Shown here one piece after another: positions 20,458 to 21,929 of a stretch of 21,929 nucleotides of DNA. The position numbers were made by a program, and so were the translations under genes. Location of the stretch: IMG/VR virus record IMGVR_UViG_3300033997_000237, positions 1 to 21,929 of that record; one strand, 5' to 3'. The notes below the pieces were generated by a model. It ran no database searches and was not told where the DNA came from. It saw only the letters and a list, made by a program, of their open reading frames with translations. The DNA comes from a virus. Every line of letters begins with the position of its first letter. The stretch's first letter is position 1.

Positions 20458-20627
20458 GGCCAAAGCTTTTCGCTGCCCTAACCGGCATGTCAGAGAAGGC
20501 AGCCGAAGGGCGCCGCCTGAAAGGAGATTGGCCAGAGGGCCTGGTGTGGCGCCGCGCCCCTGACAACCAGATTCGTTACAACGTTGCGGAGTATGACAAG
20601 TGGGTAGAGTCAAGCATGATGATCTAG
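20421..20627 (+). CDS. xis: Excisionase
   Basis: A 68-residue protein (MQQFVYPCAKWVRPKLFAALTGMSEKAAEGRRLKG, then WPEGLVWRRAPDNQIRYNVAEYDKWVE). This WxxxxLFAxLTGxS...RxxGxWxEGxxW pattern and the N-to-C order winged-helix then YDKW are those of the lambdoid excisionase family. It bends attachment-site DNA so that the integrase excises rather than integrates. It starts right after AGGACCAAACC, lies directly upstream of the integrase, and its stop overlaps one of two candidate integrase starts. Confidence 0.85.
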   Translation: MQQFVYPCAKWVRPKLFAALTGMSEKAAEGRRLKGDWPEGLVWRRAPDNQIRYNVAEYDKWVESSMMI

Positions 20628-21874
20628 TGGCTGGCGTCACCGGATTAGAAGTTCATGGCAAAAAACTGCGCATCAACTTCACCTATAAAGGCGTCAGGTG
20701 CCGGGAGGTCTTGGACCTCCCCATCACAAAAGCGAACGTGAAATTCGCCGCCAACAAGCTGGCCACAATAAAGCATGAGATCGCCATCAACACCTTCAAC
20801 TACGCCTCCCATTTTCCAAACAGCGGAACGGCGGAAAAGTTCGGCCCGGTAAGAAAGCGCCATCAACTGGGGAGTGCCTGCGCCGAGTTCTGGAAACTGC
20901 TGGAGCCAACTCTCAAGCCGACCACCAGAAAGATTTACCCCTGCGGGTTCAAGTCCTGTCTTGCTATTCTCGGCCCTGAGAGGGACATGGCAAGCTTGAA
21001 GCCAAAGGATCTCGAGCGGCTGCGCAACGAACTGATGGCGCAACTGCGGCCTGCCACGGTGAACACCTATCTGAAACGCTTCTGCCAGTTTCTGCTCTGG
21101 TGCGAGCGAAACGATATCATGAAAGATGCCGGCAAGATGTTGGCTGGATTCAAGCTGGTATCCTCCAGCAACGGATCACCTGCCGACCCGCTCGAATATT
21201 CAGAGTACCTGCTGGCGCTGGATGCCTGCACCCACGTTCAGCACCGGCGCATGATCACCGTATCCGTTTATACCGGCCTGCGCCCCGGTGAGCTTCGCGC
21301 TCTGGCGTGGGAAGATATCGACTTCGAAAAGCGGACGATCACGGTAAGGCGCAGTGTCGGCCCGGGTGGCGACTACTTCAAGTTGCCAAAGACCGGCTTG
21401 GTCAGGGTGGTGGACATGCAGCCCCCTGTAATAGAGGCGCTATCTGGTCAGCGTGAGCTCACTTACTCGAGAAAGCCGGTAGTGATCAGCGTTGACCAGG
21501 AGGTTGGCAAGGAAACCATCTCCGTTAGGCCGGTGTTCTCTCCAAAACTGACCTCGACGTTTGAGCACAACTCTGGAGACTGGTTCACCCAGTCTGGATT
21601 TGTGACCATGTGGGTTCGGGTGGTCGAACGATCCGGGATCCGCTATCGCCGTCTTTACCAACTTCGGCATACTTTCGCCAGCTGGAATTTGACATCGCAC
21701 GGAAACCTCGCTTATATCGCCGACCAGATGGGACACGCAGATCTTGAAATGCTTCAGTCCGTTTACGGGAAGTGGATCGCGTCAGCCAGCAAATCGGAGG
21801 CTGCGCGGATCTGGGAACTGATGACGTCAAAAGGCCATTTTGCCCCAACAACGCCCCAAGAAAACGGCGGATAA
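20600..21874 (+). CDS. int: Tyrosine integrase
   Basis: A 424-residue tyrosine recombinase with an N-terminal arm-type DNA-binding domain (about 15-60, the GVT...GKKLRINFTYKGVRCREVLDLP pattern of the DUF3596 family), a SAM-like core-binding domain (85-190) and a catalytic domain. Catalytic residues: R228 in TGLRPGELRAL, K264 in LPKTG, R356 in YQLRHTFAS, H379 in MGHADLEML and Y389 in SVYGKW. The box II histidine position is tyrosine (Y353), a frequent variant. GTG 20600 has GGAG eight bases upstream. GTG 20627, overlapping the excisionase stop, is an alternative that would remove nine residues. The integration site is expected just beyond the 3' end. Confidence 0.93.
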   Translation: MGRVKHDDLVAGVTGLEVHGKKLRINFTYKGVRCREVLDLPITKANVKFAANKLATIKHEIAINTFNYASHFPNSGTAEKFGPVRKRHQLGSACAEFWKLLEPTLKPTTRKIYPCGFKSCLAILGPERDMASLKPKDLERLRNELMAQLRPATVNTYLKRFCQFLLWCERNDIMKDAGKMLAGFKLVSSSNGSPADPLEYSEYLLALDACTHVQHRRMITVSVYTGLRPGELRALAWEDIDFEKRTITVRRSVGPGGDYFKLPKTGLVRVVDMQPPVIEALSGQRELTYSRKPVVISVDQEVGKETISVRPVFSPKLTSTFEHNSGDWFTQSGFVTMWVRVVERSGIRYRRLYQLRHTFASWNLTSHGNLAYIADQMGHADLEMLQSVYGKWIASASKSEAARIWELMTSKGHFAPTTPQENGG

Positions 21875-21929
21875 ATATAAGGCATTGTTTTTAAAGTGGT
21901 AAAAACTTACATCTACTACCCCGGCATGG
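21875..21929. other. Tail after integrase; attachment site not identified
   Basis: AT-rich compared with the rest of the window (GGCATTG, then GTTTTTAAAGTGG and AAAAACTTACA). No gene or clear hairpin. An attachment site would be expected here or shortly beyond, but no core repeat can be shown from one end. Confidence 0.3.

Noticed and set aside
1-21929. CRISPR array, tRNA or rRNA genes, insertion sequences
   Set aside because: No regularly spaced repeat-spacer units, no cloverleaf with a T-arm, no transposase and no terminal inverted repeats were seen. The boxA is rRNA-like but no rRNA follows.

Overview
The window is the early, regulatory and integration half of a lambdoid (siphovirus-type) prophage of a GC-rich gammaproteobacterium. 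The phage gene repertoire, the GC-rich codon use and an rRNA-type boxA point to something like Aeromonas, but no host gene is present, so the host is inference. No structural, packaging or lysis gene is visible. One end runs off inside a probable late-antiterminator gene (Q-like). The other ends about 55 bases past a tyrosine integrase, so an attachment site should lie at or just beyond that end.

Layout. A divergent immunity switch sits near 7.6-8.6 kb: a YdaS/Cro-like gene on the minus strand, an LexA-like (S24) CI repressor on the plus strand, and between them a consensus-like minus-strand promoter whose -10 box lies in a 23-bp inverted repeat. The minus-strand operon (about 7.86 kb down to 1) reads: cro-like, Rha-family regulator, small RHH-like and zinc-ribbon genes, a C5 cytosine methyltransferase, an O-like initiator, a P-like helicase-loader candidate, a hypothetical gene, an HNH/AP2 endonuclease-like gene, NinB, a Ref-like HNH nuclease, a small gene, a PD-(D/E)XK nuclease, and the Q-like gene cut by the window edge. 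Most neighbours overlap by ATGA. An origin-like array of five short direct repeats beside an AT-rich stretch lies inside the initiator gene, the same design as lambda ori in gene O.

On the plus strand, CI is followed by an unusual membrane-anchored protein with two zinc-finger repeats and then a strong terminator. A leader region then feeds the pL-type operon: a small basic protein, an approximately 500-nt chain of hairpins containing an exact rRNA-type boxA, small hypothetical genes, RecE-like exonuclease and RecT/Bet annealase, two coiled-coil proteins (one with a HhH/alpha-CTD-like tail), a phage N6-adenine methyltransferase, an RdgC protein fused to an FtsK gamma domain, several accessory genes (Ea22-like, DUF4406, a tiny membrane peptide), then an HTH protein, excisionase and integrase.

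How it works together. CI and the Cro-like protein choose lysogeny or lytic growth. The minus operon replicates DNA and processes junctions. The plus operon recombines, modifies and integrates DNA. Two features tie the operons together: a recurring AGGACC-type leader immediately before at least 13 start codons on both strands, sometimes tandem and sometimes preceded by an ACCACCCGGCA box, and GC-rich hairpins just upstream of about half of those leaders. The observations most worth following up are the RdgC-FtsK-gamma fusion, the boxA/hairpin leader RNA, the repeated leader element and the membrane zinc protein next to CI.
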